In this document: positions 1-9,265 of the stretch, piece by piece
Layout of the letters: every line of letters begins with the position of its first letter
Numbering within the stretch: position 1 is the stretch's first letter
Assembly: GCF_016100455.1 (NCBI RefSeq)
Contig: NZ_JACFSK010000002.1
Span: 13,321 to 77,320, forward strand
Reading direction: 5' to 3'
DNA length: 64,000 nt
Origin: Bartonella sp. M0283
Lineage (GTDB): Bacteria > Pseudomonadota > Alphaproteobacteria > Rhizobiales > Rhizobiaceae
The notes under the pieces: model-generated
Seen by the model: the letters and a program-made list of their open reading frames with translations, nothing else
What the model was told of the DNA's origin: nothing
Databases searched by the model: none
Made by a program: the position numbers and the translations under genes

Positions 1-94
1 TGAGCCCTTGAGCCCTTGAGCCCTTGAGCCCTTGAGCCCTTGAGCCCTTGAGCCCTTGAGCCCTTGAGCCCTTGAGCCCTTGAGCCCTTGAGCC
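1..94. repeat. 8-bp tandem repeat (TGAGCCCT)n
   Basis: Eleven perfect copies of TGAGCCCT occupy 1-88, followed by a partial copy TGAGCC at 89-94. The array starts at the window edge, so its true length is unknown. It lies just beyond the 3' end of fpr. An 8-bp unit is not a multiple of three, which fits a non-coding microsatellite prone to length change by slippage. Confidence 0.95.
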
Positions 95-120
95 TGTCCA
101 AAAACAGTTTTACTCTTTTG

Positions 121-951
121 TCAATCGACAAAAGCGCGTTCAACCACATAAGTAGCGGGTGCATTATTTGCGCCTTCGACAAGGCCAAAATCGCGACACA
201 TAGCAGCACAATCTTTCAGCATTGCCATGGAACCGCAAATCATTGCGCGGTCTGTTTCCGGATCAAGCTTTTTCAAACCGGTACGCTTGAAAAATTCGCC
301 ACTGCGCATTGTGTCGGTAATTCGCCCCATATGGTCGGAATGCTCGCGGGTGGTCATGGGATAGAATTTCAACTGGTTGGAAAATTCGCCAATAAGAGGA
401 TCATTTCTTAAGTCCGCAACAAGTTCGCGCGCATAGTCGAGTTCGGCAACAAGCCGCGTTGTCTGGATAAGAATGACTTCTTCGAATTTTTCATAAGTTT
501 CCGGATCACGAATGAGGCTTGCAAAAGGTGCAACACCTGTTCCTGTCGAAAAAAGATAAAGCCGTTTACCCGGTAAAAGCGCGTCCAGTACCAGAGTGCC
601 GGTGGCTTTTTTACGCATCAGCACGGTGTCGCCCACTTTGATTTTTTGCAAATGTTCGGTCAAAGGGCCATTCGGAACCTTGATGGAGAAAAACTCCAAT
701 TGCTCGCTCCAGAACGGGCTTGCAATGGAATAGGCGCGGAAAACCGGCTTTTCGGCATTGGGCAAACCGATCATCACAAACTCGCCCGAACGGAAACGGA
801 AACTGTCCGGCCGGTTCAGGCGGAAACGGAAAAGCCTATCAGTATAATGTTTGACATCCTGCACGGTTAAAGCAAAAACATTTGCCGGTATCGGGAATGA
901 AGACGGCGTGGCAGTCGCATTCGAGGCTGCATTGTCGACAGGCGTAGTCAT
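121..951 (-). CDS. fpr: ferredoxin--NADP+ reductase (bacterial FPR type)
   Basis: A 276-residue flavoprotein that moves electrons between NADPH and ferredoxin or flavodoxin in the cytoplasm. The FAD-binding motif RAYS is at about residues 72-75 and the NADP-binding GTGVAPF at about 137-143. The C-terminus ends YVVERAFVD, typical of the short bacterial subclass in which the tail covers the flavin. The first ~18 residues are a low-complexity Ala/Thr extension beyond the usual ~257-residue enzyme. The ATG at 951 has an AAGGA ribosome-binding site just upstream. It stands alone, divergent from the phosphohexomutase. In relatives it supports redox defence and iron-sulfur metabolism; that role is inferred. 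Confidence 0.95.
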   Translation of the reverse strand: MTTPVDNAASNATATPSSFPIPANVFALTVQDVKHYTDRLFRFRLNRPDSFRFRSGEFVMIGLPNAEKPVFRAYSIASPFWSEQLEFFSIKVPNGPLTEHLQKIKVGDTVLMRKKATGTLVLDALLPGKRLYLFSTGTGVAPFASLIRDPETYEKFEEVILIQTTRLVAELDYARELVADLRNDPLIGEFSNQLKFYPMTTREHSDHMGRITDTMRSGEFFKRTGLKKLDPETDRAMICGSMAMLKDCAAMCRDFGLVEGANNAPATYVVERAFVD

Positions 952-1198
952 CGGAATTCTTCCTTAATAAACTTTAGCAGATAAACTTGACAAATTCAGG
1001 CATGATATAATGCCAAACGGTTGATCTGCCAACATCATAAAGCGAAGTTTCTTTATAATAACAAATTTGTTTTCGTCAAATGACAGTTGTAGATAGTCTG
1101 TTGTTTATGCAAAATAATTGCTTCAAAGCCGATAGACAAAACGGCTATTGTGACCACATATAGAAAATCGGAAGGCCGTTCGGGAACAAAACCACATC

Positions 1199-2665
1199 AT
1201 GACAGAACAACTCAAATTCGGAACAAGCGGCTTGCGCGGTCTGGTGAGCGATTTAACCGATGACATTATCATGCGCTATACTTCAGCCTTCTTGCGACAT
1301 TTGGAAAAAATCGGCAAGATCAACAAAGATAAAAGTGTGATTGTCGGCTATGATCTGCGCTCGTCAAGCCCGCATATCAAAAACGTTGTCATAAAAACAA
1401 TCGAAGATCAGGGGTATTCCGCTATCAATGCCGGTGAAGTGCCAACCCCTGCCCTTGCGCTTTATTCACTCAACTTTCGCTATCCGGCAATTATGGTTAC
1501 AGGAAGCCACATTCCCGACGACCGCAACGGGCTAAAATTTTACCGTCCCGATGGCGAAATAACCAAGCAAGACGAGCGCGCAATTGTAGCCGAACTTGAT
1601 AAATCCGGTAAGGGCGGTAAAGGCGGACTTTCAGAAAATAATACGCCCTATCACCTTGCCGAAAACTATCAATCCCCTCCTGTCGTTCCGGATGTTCTTG
1701 AACTTTACCGGAAACGCTGCCTTTCCATTTTGCCGAAATCGGCACTTCAGGATATGAAAATCGGCGTCTATCAGCACAGTTCCATTGTGCGCGACTTTCT
1801 GGTTGACGTTTTATCCGCTCTTGGCGCGAAAACGGTTCCAATCGGTCGGGCCGACCATTTTGTTCCTGTCGATACCGAAGCATTACGCGATTTTGACCGC
1901 AAGCTTGCTCTTGATGCCGTTCGCCAATATGGGCTTGACGCGCTGGTGTCGACCGATGGCGACGCAGACCGGCCGTTAATTGCCGGTTCCGACGGGATAT
2001 TTCTAAAAGGTGATGTGGTCGGAATGCTCACCGCAAAATATCTTTTTGCCGATGCTGTTGTCACCCCTGTCACCTCCACATCGGCGGTCGAGACAAGCCA
2101 TTTTTTCGAGCATGTTTACCGCACCTCTGTCGGCTCACCCTATGTTATTGCCGGTATGAAACAGGCATTAAACGACGGTTATCATACGATCGTCGGTTTT
2201 GAAGCCAATGGCGGCGTTCTTCTGGGAAGCGATATTTCAAGCGAAACTTGCGAATTGAAGAAATTGGCAACACGCGATGCAATGCTTCCTATTCTGGCTT
2301 TATTAGGATTTGCACAATTGCGTGGTTCTTCCGTTCAGGCACTTTCGAGCGGACTTCCTCCGCGTTTTACCGCCAGCAACCGGCTTTCCAATATTGACAC
2401 GGAGAAAGCCAAACAGATTCTGCATGATCTTGAAGACGCTGCAACACGCATACATTTTTTCCATCCGCTCGGTAACATCGAACATTGGGATATGATTGAC
2501 GGTTTGCGTGTCATCATGGACAATGGCGATATTGTGCATTTCCGCCTTTCCGGCAATGCTCCGGAATTGCGATGTTACAGCGAAGCGGCCTCGCAAGAAC
2601 AGGCCGACAAGCTTCTCGAATGGGGGCTTGAAAACATTGCTCGAACCTTGGAGAAAGCATCATGA
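1199..2665 (+). CDS. phosphomannomutase/phosphoglucomutase-family protein
   Basis: A 488-residue alpha-D-phosphohexomutase, expected to interconvert hexose 6- and 1-phosphates for polysaccharide or lipopolysaccharide sugar synthesis. It has the GTSGLRG start, the phosphoserine loop as TGSHIP (about residues 101-106, instead of the common TASHNP), the metal loop DGDADRP (from about 253) and a sugar-binding loop FEANGG (about 334-339, where many family members have GEXSGH). These loops match a subgroup common in rhizobia and Brucella, often labelled ManB or NoeK. It overlaps the next gene by ATGA, so the two are co-transcribed. Exact sugar specificity cannot be read from the sequence. Confidence 0.88.
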   Translation: MTEQLKFGTSGLRGLVSDLTDDIIMRYTSAFLRHLEKIGKINKDKSVIVGYDLRSSSPHIKNVVIKTIEDQGYSAINAGEVPTPALALYSLNFRYPAIMVTGSHIPDDRNGLKFYRPDGEITKQDERAIVAELDKSGKGGKGGLSENNTPYHLAENYQSPPVVPDVLELYRKRCLSILPKSALQDMKIGVYQHSSIVRDFLVDVLSALGAKTVPIGRADHFVPVDTEALRDFDRKLALDAVRQYGLDALVSTDGDADRPLIAGSDGIFLKGDVVGMLTAKYLFADAVVTPVTSTSAVETSHFFEHVYRTSVGSPYVIAGMKQALNDGYHTIVGFEANGGVLLGSDISSETCELKKLATRDAMLPILALLGFAQLRGSSVQALSSGLPPRFTASNRLSNIDTEKAKQILHDLEDAATRIHFFHPLGNIEHWDMIDGLRVIMDNGDIVHFRLSGNAPELRCYSEAASQEQADKLLEWGLENIARTLEKAS

Positions 2666-2949
2666 TAAAGGTTATTGCGCATTTTTATATCAAGCCCGAA
2701 TTTGTTGAAAAGACCGAAAGTCTGTTCAAAGAACTTGTTGAGAAATCCCGTAAGGACAAAGGCTGTATTTCCTACGAACTGTTTGAAGTTGAAGGCGATA
2801 CGGGACACATGGTTTTCATTGAAACATGGAAAGACAAAAGCGCCCTCGACGCACATAGCAAAACCGAACATTTTGTCCGTATTATCGATGAATTGACAAA
2901 GATGAGCTACAAGGAAGCGCTCGTTACTGTCATGACACAGAAGCTTTGA
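2662..2949 (+). CDS. antibiotic biosynthesis monooxygenase (ABM) domain protein
   Basis: A 95-residue single-domain protein of the YgiN/ABM dimeric alpha-beta barrel fold. It shows the pattern VIAHFYIKPEF, then GCISYELFEV and FIETWKDKSALDAHSKTEHF, typical of small quinol monooxygenases and related stress proteins. Its ATG overlaps the stop codon of the phosphohexomutase (ATGA at 2662-2665), so translation is probably coupled. The substrate is unknown and the link with sugar-phosphate metabolism is unclear. Confidence 0.85.
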   Translation: MIKVIAHFYIKPEFVEKTESLFKELVEKSRKDKGCISYELFEVEGDTGHMVFIETWKDKSALDAHSKTEHFVRIIDELTKMSYKEALVTVMTQKL

Positions 2950-2957
2950 CGTCCCTC

Positions 2958-2991
2958 AATTTCCATTTCTTTACAATTTCTATTTCTTTAC
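2958..2991. repeat. 17-bp tandem duplication
   Basis: Two adjacent 17-bp copies, AATTTCCATTTCTTTAC at 2958-2974 and AATTTCTATTTCTTTAC at 2975-2991, differ at one base. They sit between the ABM gene and its terminator hairpin. It looks like a recent local duplication. Confidence 0.85.
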
Positions 2992-2993
2992 AG

Positions 2994-3032
2994 TAAAAGC
3001 GGTATCCGGTTTCATCCGATGCTGCTTTTTTA
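2994..3032 (+). terminator. rho-independent terminator after the ABM gene
   Basis: AAAAGC at about 2996-3001 pairs with GCTTTT at about 3023-3028 and the stem continues inward as an imperfect helix closed by a TTTC loop, followed by a T run. It lies about 45 bp after the ABM stop codon. Confidence 0.6.
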
Positions 3033-3368
3033 ATATTATCCGCGCCTTTATGTGCTTCAAAAGCACTGTTTTCCTTTCAAGTTCCAGAACGGAAACGACG
3101 CGTTGTTTTTAAACAATTCGCTTATCTTTATCATCAACACGCGCGTCGAAACGATATTTTTTGTTAGCTTCTTATTTTGCTGTTTATGAGGTTGTTCTGC
3201 TTTAGGCGCTTACGCGATTCTTAGCAAATGCTCGATAACCGGATGTGGCCAATGCACGGCTAATTGAAAACATTCCAACCTTCCATATCGCGGCTTCTCT
3301 CCACATTCGGGCGGAAATTATCCCGCTTGAAGTTATCTTTTCTTGCGCCCGTTTATTGAAAGAAAATT

Positions 3369-4745
3369 CTATTCCTCGTCGACCTGTTGCTGTTCGGGCA
3401 AAAGCAAATTGAGGATGATTGCCGTAATCCCGCCGGCAGCAAGGCCGGATTTCATAATATCGGCAATAAATGTCGGAAGATGGCTCACAAAAGCCGGTAC
3501 TTGCGGCACACCGACACCAACGCTCAAGGCAATTGCAATGATGAGAAGTGCCCGCCGGTCGAGTTTGATTGACGAAAGGATATTGATTCCGGAGGCAGCA
3601 ACCGAGCCGAACATGATCATGGCAGCTCCTCCAAGAACCGGTTCCGGCATTGCCTGTATGAGGGCGGCAATTTTCGGAAAAAGGCCGAGAACAACAAGAA
3701 TGGCCGCAATCCACAAGCCGACATAGCGGCTTGCAACGCCGGTCAACTGGATAATACCGTTATTTTGCGCAAAGACCGAACTTGGAAATGTATTGAAGAA
3801 ACCGGCAAGAAGAGAATTGGCACCATTGACGAGCACACCGCCCTTTATTCTTTTCATCCATAATGGCCCCGAAACCGGTTCGCTTGAAATTTTGCTTGTC
3901 GCTGTAATGTCGCCAACCGCTTCAAGAGAGGTAACAAGATAGATCATGATGAGCGGAATAAACAGCGACCACGAAAAAGATAATCCGAAATGAAGCGGCC
4001 TAGGTAAAGCAAAAAGTGCGGAATGTTCAAAACCGGAAAAATCGAGTCTGCCCATAAAACCCGCCATGGCATAGCCGACCGCAAGGGCAAGAATAATGGC
4101 ACTGGAGCGCACCCACGTAATCGTCACACGGTTTAAAAGAATGATAAGCGCAAAGACGGTGCATGACAAAGCGAGATTTTGTAAACTGGCAAAACTCCCG
4201 TTTTCGCCCAGTGATGCATAACCGCCTCCCATACTGATAAGCCCCTCTTTAATAAGGGTAAGGCCAATCAATAACACCACAATACCGGTAACAAGCGGGG
4301 TAATCATACGGCTGATAAAGGGGAGAATGCGCGAAACCGACATTTCGATAAAAGAACCGGCAATCACCACACCGAAGACCGCCGACATCACCTCGTTTGC
4401 AGGAATACCGCTTGCAACCATTGCCGCAGAACCGGCCGAAAGCGGCCCGACAAAATTGAAACTGGTTCCTTGCACAATCAGCAATCCGGCACCGAAGGGG
4501 CCGATTTTTTTGCACTGTACAAAAGTCGCAACGCCCGAAATGATAAGCGACATGGATAAAACCATGGCTGTATCTTCCGGTGATACACCGGCAGCACTAC
4601 ATATGATAAAGCCCGGCGTAATGATCGGCACGATAATTGCCAATAAATGTTGGAGAGCGGCCAAAAACGCGACAGGTGCATGCGGGTGGTCATTCATCTC
4701 AAAAACGAGATCACCCGATTTTTTATGCGTTTTATAATTCTCCAT
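3369..4745 (-). CDS. nucleobase:cation symporter-2 family permease (xanthine permease-like)
   Basis: A 458-residue inner-membrane protein with about 12-14 hydrophobic segments. It has the QH motif in the first membrane segment (LAALQHLLA), the family motif GTSFNFVGP, and a conserved acidic segment around YLVTSLEAVGDITATS. The N-terminal half resembles XanP/UacT xanthine and urate proton symporters more than uracil permeases, so purine uptake is the best guess. No purine catabolic gene is adjacent. The ATG at 4745 starts divergently from cueR across a 315-bp spacer. Confidence 0.85.
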   Translation of the reverse strand: MENYKTHKKSGDLVFEMNDHPHAPVAFLAALQHLLAIIVPIITPGFIICSAAGVSPEDTAMVLSMSLIISGVATFVQCKKIGPFGAGLLIVQGTSFNFVGPLSAGSAAMVASGIPANEVMSAVFGVVIAGSFIEMSVSRILPFISRMITPLVTGIVVLLIGLTLIKEGLISMGGGYASLGENGSFASLQNLALSCTVFALIILLNRVTITWVRSSAIILALAVGYAMAGFMGRLDFSGFEHSALFALPRPLHFGLSFSWSLFIPLIMIYLVTSLEAVGDITATSKISSEPVSGPLWMKRIKGGVLVNGANSLLAGFFNTFPSSVFAQNNGIIQLTGVASRYVGLWIAAILVVLGLFPKIAALIQAMPEPVLGGAAMIMFGSVAASGINILSSIKLDRRALLIIAIALSVGVGVPQVPAFVSHLPTFIADIMKSGLAAGGITAIILNLLLPEQQQVDEE

Positions 4746-5060
4746 CGGCTTTCTCCATCAGCACAATATGATGCGTGAAAATTGAAAGGTAATTTTCAGG
4801 TTAACGTTCTAGTTGAGGATTGATAAAGAAAGGTCAAGTCTATTTGACTATGAGCGGCATTTATCCACCAGCAAGCAAGGCCATTTCAATATATAATTCT
4901 TAGAACAATCCCGCGATGAGACGATTCTCTCCCAAGATTTAAGCGGGTGCTGCTTACAAGAAGACATCTTGTTGGCTTTAAAACAACAATTATATGCAAT
5001 AATGACATTGAACAAAAAACCGGAAACGCGTTTCTATAAAATCCGGATTGGACGAGAAAA
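4746..5060. promoter_or_regulatory. divergent spacer between the NCS2 permease and cueR
   Basis: The 315-bp AT-rich region must carry both outward promoters. I see no recognisable riboswitch, and no clear MerR-type 19-bp-spaced promoter that I would defend. Confidence 0.4.
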
Positions 5061-5462
5061 ATGAATATTGGTGAAGCAGCAAAACAATCGGGTCTTAGTG
5101 CAAAAATGATCCGCCATTATGAGGAAACCGGACTTATTTCACCAGCCCATCGGAGTGAAAATGGCTATCGCGTTTATACCGATGACGATATTCAAACCTT
5201 GCGCTTCATCCGCCGCTCGCGACTGCTCGGTTTTTCTTCCGAAGATATCCGCGTTCTCCTCGGATTATGGAAAGATCATAGCCGTGCTTCAAGCGAAGTT
5301 AAAAAACTCGCACTTTCCCATATCAAGGCTTTGCAGGAAAAAATGGATTCTTTACAGGTGATGATTAATACACTCGACCACCTTGTCCATCACTGCCACG
5401 GTGATGACAGGCCGGACTGCCCGATTCTGGAAGATCTTGCAGGGTGCAGTCATTGCCACTGA
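5061..5462 (+). CDS. cueR: CueR-type copper-responsive MerR-family regulator
   Basis: A 133-residue activator that senses Cu(I), Ag(I) or Au(I) and twists its promoter to switch on copper efflux. The N-terminal winged helix-turn-helix begins MNIGEAAKQSGLSAKMIRHYEE. Metal-binding Cys112 and Cys120 are separated by seven residues exactly as in E. coli CueR, and Ser77 marks the monovalent-metal subclass. A His/Cys-rich end (CSHCH) follows. No copper ATPase or oxidase lies next to it, so its target must be elsewhere. Confidence 0.88.
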   Translation: MNIGEAAKQSGLSAKMIRHYEETGLISPAHRSENGYRVYTDDDIQTLRFIRRSRLLGFSSEDIRVLLGLWKDHSRASSEVKKLALSHIKALQEKMDSLQVMINTLDHLVHHCHGDDRPDCPILEDLAGCSHCH

Positions 5463-5658
5463 TGAAACTTGCCGTTATATTTTTTAAAAAAGCTCACTTC
5501 TGGCAAATCGGTTCATGCTATTTTCAGCGCGGCAAATCTTGCGAAGCTTAAAAAAATACCATGCTTGTTTGTCACAATTTAGCGATTTTAAAGAAAACAC
5601 TTTTTATTGTGGCAGAAGAATACTACACATGAGATAATAAGAATAAACGGAATTTGAA

Positions 5659-6819
5659 ATGCGCAAAATACTTGAGATCAACGATCTTAAAAAACTAGCC
5701 AAACGTCGCGTACCCAAGATGTTTTTTGACTATGCCGATTCCGGAGCATGGACAGAAAGCACTTATCGCGCCAATGAAGAAGACTTCAAAAAAATAAAGC
5801 TGCGCCAGCGTGTTCTGGTCGATATGACCAATCGTTCGCTTGAAAGCGAAATGATCGGTCAGAAAGTTTCTATGCCGGTTGCATTGTCTCCCACCGGTTT
5901 GACAGGCATGCAACATGCCAATGGAGAAATGTTGGCAGCGCAGGCTGCCGAAGAATTCGGCGTGCCTTTTACATTGTCGACAATGAGCATTTGCTCGATT
6001 GAAGATGTCGCATCGGTGACCAAAAAACCGTTCTGGTTCCAGCTTTATGTCATGAAAGACCGCGACTTTATCGCCGATCTTATCAATCGTGCAAAAGCAG
6101 CCAAGTGCGGGGCATTGGTTCTGACGCTCGATTTGCAGATTTTAGGCCAGCGCCATAAGGATTTGCGCAACAACCTGTCTGCCCCGCCAAAATTCACTTT
6201 GAAAAATCTCTGGCAAATGATGACATGCCCGAAATGGTGCATGGAGATGTTGCAGACCAATAGAAGAACATTCCGAAATATTGCAGGACATGCCAAAAAC
6301 GTAACGGATTTGTCTTCGTTGAGTTTGTGGACAGCCGCGCAATTCGACCCAAAGCTCAATTGGGACGATGTCGAATGGATCAAGAAAATTTGGGGTGGCA
6401 AGCTTATCCTGAAAGGCATTCTTGATGTAGAAGACGCCAAAATGGCTGTCAAAACCGGTGCCGATGCCATTCTGGTTTCAAACCATGGTGGCCGCCAGCT
6501 TGACGGTGCTCCTTCAACCATTTCTGTTTTGCCTGAAATTGTTGATGCTGTCGGAGATATGATAGAAATCCATGTTGATGGTGGTATCCGTTCCGGTCAG
6601 GATGTGTTGAAGGCTTTGGCGCTTGGTGCCAAAGGCACATTTATCGGCCGTCCGTTCCTCTACGGGCTTGGTGCTTTGGGTAAACCCGGTGTCACCAAAG
6701 CCTTGGAAATTATCCGTAACGAGCTTGATATTTCGATGGCACTGTGCGGCAAGAAGAAAATTGCCGACCTCACCCATGATGTTCTCTATGATTTCAGGCC
6801 GTCAAAACCAAAACTTTAA
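5659..6819 (+). CDS. lldD: FMN-dependent L-lactate dehydrogenase / alpha-hydroxy-acid oxidase
   Basis: A 386-residue TIM-barrel flavoenzyme oxidising L-lactate (or a related 2-hydroxy acid) to the 2-keto acid, feeding electrons to the respiratory chain. The catalytic His and substrate Arg lie in SNHGGRQLDG, and the FMN phosphate site in HVDGGIRSGQD and GRPFLYGLG. FQLYVMKDRDF and TLDLQILGQRHKDLRNN match lactate dehydrogenases of rhizobia and Brucella. It stands alone and is followed by a strong terminator. Lactate as substrate is likely; glycolate or mandelate enzymes share the fold. Confidence 0.9.
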   Translation: MRKILEINDLKKLAKRRVPKMFFDYADSGAWTESTYRANEEDFKKIKLRQRVLVDMTNRSLESEMIGQKVSMPVALSPTGLTGMQHANGEMLAAQAAEEFGVPFTLSTMSICSIEDVASVTKKPFWFQLYVMKDRDFIADLINRAKAAKCGALVLTLDLQILGQRHKDLRNNLSAPPKFTLKNLWQMMTCPKWCMEMLQTNRRTFRNIAGHAKNVTDLSSLSLWTAAQFDPKLNWDDVEWIKKIWGGKLILKGILDVEDAKMAVKTGADAILVSNHGGRQLDGAPSTISVLPEIVDAVGDMIEIHVDGGIRSGQDVLKALALGAKGTFIGRPFLYGLGALGKPGVTKALEIIRNELDISMALCGKKKIADLTHDVLYDFRPSKPKL

Positions 6820-6842
6820 AAAAGCATAATGAACTATTCTAT

Positions 6843-6868
6843 AAGCCGGGCAAAATGCCCGGCTTTTT
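6843..6868 (+). terminator. rho-independent terminator after lldD
   Basis: A perfect stem AAGCCGGGCA / TGCCCGGCTT with a 3-nt loop, followed by a T run, 24 bp after the stop codon. Confidence 0.92.
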
Positions 6869-7477
6869 CAATGCTTTTGTTTTTTAACGACGTTTTTTAA
6901 AAAATGATTTTTCTTGGAACTCTAAAAACGATGAAAAGCCAACAATAAAAATTATTTAAAATACGCCACTGAAACGACCGGCTTCCATGCAATACATAAC
7001 CGAAATGAACCTGAAAACAGCAGCAAAGCTGCCTGTTATCCCGCTTTTTTCGGTGAAAAAATCCACATTGATTTCTGGTATAAAGGCCTACCCTTTATTT
7101 TACCTGATTTTGCAATTGACCCGATTTTATCATTGATGAGCATTGAAGAGCGCCGATTTCTTGATCGTACTAATGGCACACTCATTTGTCAAAATGTTCG
7201 AGATGTCACGGCATCTTTCAGGCCCTCTTTTATGACACCCTGTTTTAACAGTGGAAGCGGAATGAAATGCCAGCTTAAAATAGCTCTTCTTCTGCTTTTC
7301 ATGAACCGGTTTTCAGTCCAAAGATTGATAAAGCTAATTTTGATGAGCCAAAACCATTTTAAGGTTTAAACTCCAAACGAAGGGAACAAATGCTGCTTTC
7401 AGAAACGCCCGAACGGTTCACATAATGAGGAGCTCTGGCTGAAACTCGGGCGAGAAGAATAATTCACATAATTTTAT
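6869..7477. other. spacer after lldD
   Basis: About 600 bp between the lldD terminator and the Lrp-family gene, with no recognisable gene. A 78-codon frame at 7133-7369 lacks a convincing ribosome-binding site and any family features. Confidence 0.5.
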
Positions 7478-7927
7478 TCATCGCTGCATCAAAATAGAGC
7501 GAATGGAAAAGGCTGAATGGATGCGCGCAACACCAGGAAGACGTGATAATATTTCCTTGTGAATGGTTTCATAAGCGGCGGCATTTTCTGCTTCCGCGCG
7601 CAGCCAATAATCTGCGTCCCCCGTCATCAAATAACATTCTTTGATTTCCGGATGGCGGCGCACAGCCGCCTCGAAACGGTTCAAATATTCTTCCGTTTGT
7701 TTTTCAAGTGTAATCTGGATAATGGCAATAAGCCGGTCTTCTCCTTCAACACTTCCCAATATGGCGGTAAACCCGCGAATAACGCCGCTTTCTTCCAATA
7801 ATTTTACACGCCTCAAACATGCCGAGGGGGAAAGCCCCACTTCGGCAGCAAGATTAGCATTGCTCATGCGCCCGTCACGGCGCAACAGGCGGATGATATT
7901 ACGATCTATTGCATCAAGGTTTTGCAT
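7478..7927 (-). CDS. Lrp/AsnC-family transcriptional regulator
   Basis: A 149-residue regulator. The N-terminal helix-turn-helix (about residues 4-55: IDRNIIRLLRRDGRMSNAN, then LSPSACLRRVKLLEESG) is followed by an amino-acid-sensing RAM domain (about 65-140: IIQITLEKQTEEYL, CYLMTGDADYWL). It faces dadX-dadA across a short spacer. Divergent Lrp-type regulators of D-alanine catabolism are well known in proteobacteria, so control of dadXA by alanine is the likely job. The target is inferred from position. Confidence 0.88.
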   Translation of the reverse strand: MQNLDAIDRNIIRLLRRDGRMSNANLAAEVGLSPSACLRRVKLLEESGVIRGFTAILGSVEGEDRLIAIIQITLEKQTEEYLNRFEAAVRRHPEIKECYLMTGDADYWLRAEAENAAAYETIHKEILSRLPGVARIHSAFSIRSILMQR

Positions 7928-8119
7928 AATATTTCAATTTGTTGGATTTACGCTCAATATTCAACGATAAATATCTATAATGTTTCAAAAATAGATACAA
8001 CATTCGAATGCCCTTCACATATGATAGGCACAATAAAATGGCAAAAAGCCACGGGAACAATGACGGGGAACAATGCGGGCATCCGGATTTGTAACCGGAT
8101 TTATCTGGGAAATAATGAA
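7928..8119. promoter_or_regulatory. divergent promoter/operator region, Lrp-type regulator and dadXA
   Basis: With dadX starting at 8120, 192 bp separates the two genes. The region is AT-rich and holds both outward promoters and presumably the regulator's binding sites. I could not assign exact boxes. Confidence 0.5.
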
Positions 8120-9265
8120 ATGGGTGAAATTCAAAACAACAATAAAATTCCGGCATTAGCCTATGGGGCAATTCTCACAATCAATCTTGATGCCATTGTC
8201 GAAAATTATAACACCATTAAAAAAATGGTTGCTCCGGCACAAAGTTCTGCCATTGTCAAAGCCGACGCTTATGGCCTTGGTGCAAAAAAAATAGCGCCCG
8301 TGCTTTATGAAGCCGGATGCCGGTTTTTCTTTGTAGCAGAACTTATCGAGGCACTCCGGCTTAAAGATCAATTGCCGACAGATGCTTCCATTGCTGTTTT
8401 GAATGGTATTTTGCCGGGAACGGAAAAAATAACGGCGGCGGCCGGTATAATTCCGGTTCTGAATTCCTGGGAGGCTATTCTTGACTGGCAAAAACTTTGC
8501 TTGAATGAAGCAAAGCGTTTACCCGCAATCATCCAGATTGATACCGGCATGTGCCGCTTGGGGCTTGATCATAGCGAGCTTTACCGCCTTGTCGCCGACC
8601 CGTCGATTTTTAATGACGCGGATATAAAACTGGTTATCAGCCATTTGGCCAAAAGTGACGAGGAAAATAGCCCTGCCAACCCTGCCCAGCTTGAAGCCAT
8701 GAAAAAGGCACTTGCCAGACTTCCGGCTTCCAAAGTTGCATTTGCTGCTTCCGGCGGGATTTTTTTGAATACCGACTATCATTTCGACATGGTGCGCCCG
8801 GGCATTGCCCTTTACGGTGTAGACCCGCTCGGCAAAAGCCCGACAGCAATCAAACCGGTTGTGAGCCTTGACGCCCATGTTATCCAGACACGCCATGTTC
8901 CCGCTGGTGCGGCAATCGGCTATGGCGGAACATTTATAACTGAAAGGCCAAGCACTATAACAACAATATCGGTGGGCTATGCCGATGGTTGGTTAAGGGC
9001 ACTCGGCAATAAAGGTTCGGTTTATTTCAAAGGAGAGCGCGTGCCGATTGTTGGCCGCGTTTCGATGGATTCCATCACACTTGATACAACGCATCTTGGT
9101 GAAAACGCACCAAAAGCCGGTGATCTTGTCGAACTCATCGGCAAGCACCAATCGCTTGACGATGTTGCTCGCGATGCCGGCACAATTCCTTATGAAATTC
9201 TAACGTCGCTTAGTCATCGTTACGAACGCATCTATGTGAAAAATTGCGAGGGAAACAAAAAATGA
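8120..9265 (+). CDS. dadX: alanine racemase (catabolic type)
   Basis: A 381-residue PLP enzyme interconverting L- and D-alanine. The PLP-binding lysine is in AIVKADAYG (about residue 47), the catalytic tyrosine in SVGYADGW, with RPGIALYGV and GRVSMDS as further family motifs. The frame is open back to 7922, but the extra 66 codons run through the promoter spacer and are not racemase-like. The ATG at 8120 has GGGA upstream and gives a normal N-terminus ([10 protein letters not shown] near the start). It overlaps dadA by ATGA, so it most likely feeds D-alanine to DadA; whether it also supplies peptidoglycan depends on a second racemase elsewhere. Confidence 0.92.
   Translation: MGEIQNNNKIPALAYGAILTINLDAIVENYNTIKKMVAPAQSSAIVKADAYGLGAKKIAPVLYEAGCRFFFVAELIEALRLKDQLPTDASIAVLNGILPGTEKITAAAGIIPVLNSWEAILDWQKLCLNEAKRLPAIIQIDTGMCRLGLDHSELYRLVADPSIFNDADIKLVISHLAKSDEENSPANPAQLEAMKKALARLPASKVAFAASGGIFLNTDYHFDMVRPGIALYGVDPLGKSPTAIKPVVSLDAHVIQTRHVPAGAAIGYGGTFITERPSTITTISVGYADGWLRALGNKGSVYFKGERVPIVGRVSMDSITLDTTHLGENAPKAGDLVELIGKHQSLDDVARDAGTIPYEILTSLSHRYERIYVKNCEGNKK

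Larger units (their letters stand above)
2950..3368. other. spacer between the ABM gene and the NCS2 permease gene
   Basis: Apart from the 17-bp duplication and the terminator, this AT-rich stretch between convergent genes holds no credible gene. The short frames present lack ribosome-binding sites and family features. Confidence 0.6.

Noticed and set aside
7133..7369. 78-codon open frame between lldD and the Lrp-family gene
   Set aside because: No ribosome-binding site, no pattern of a known protein.
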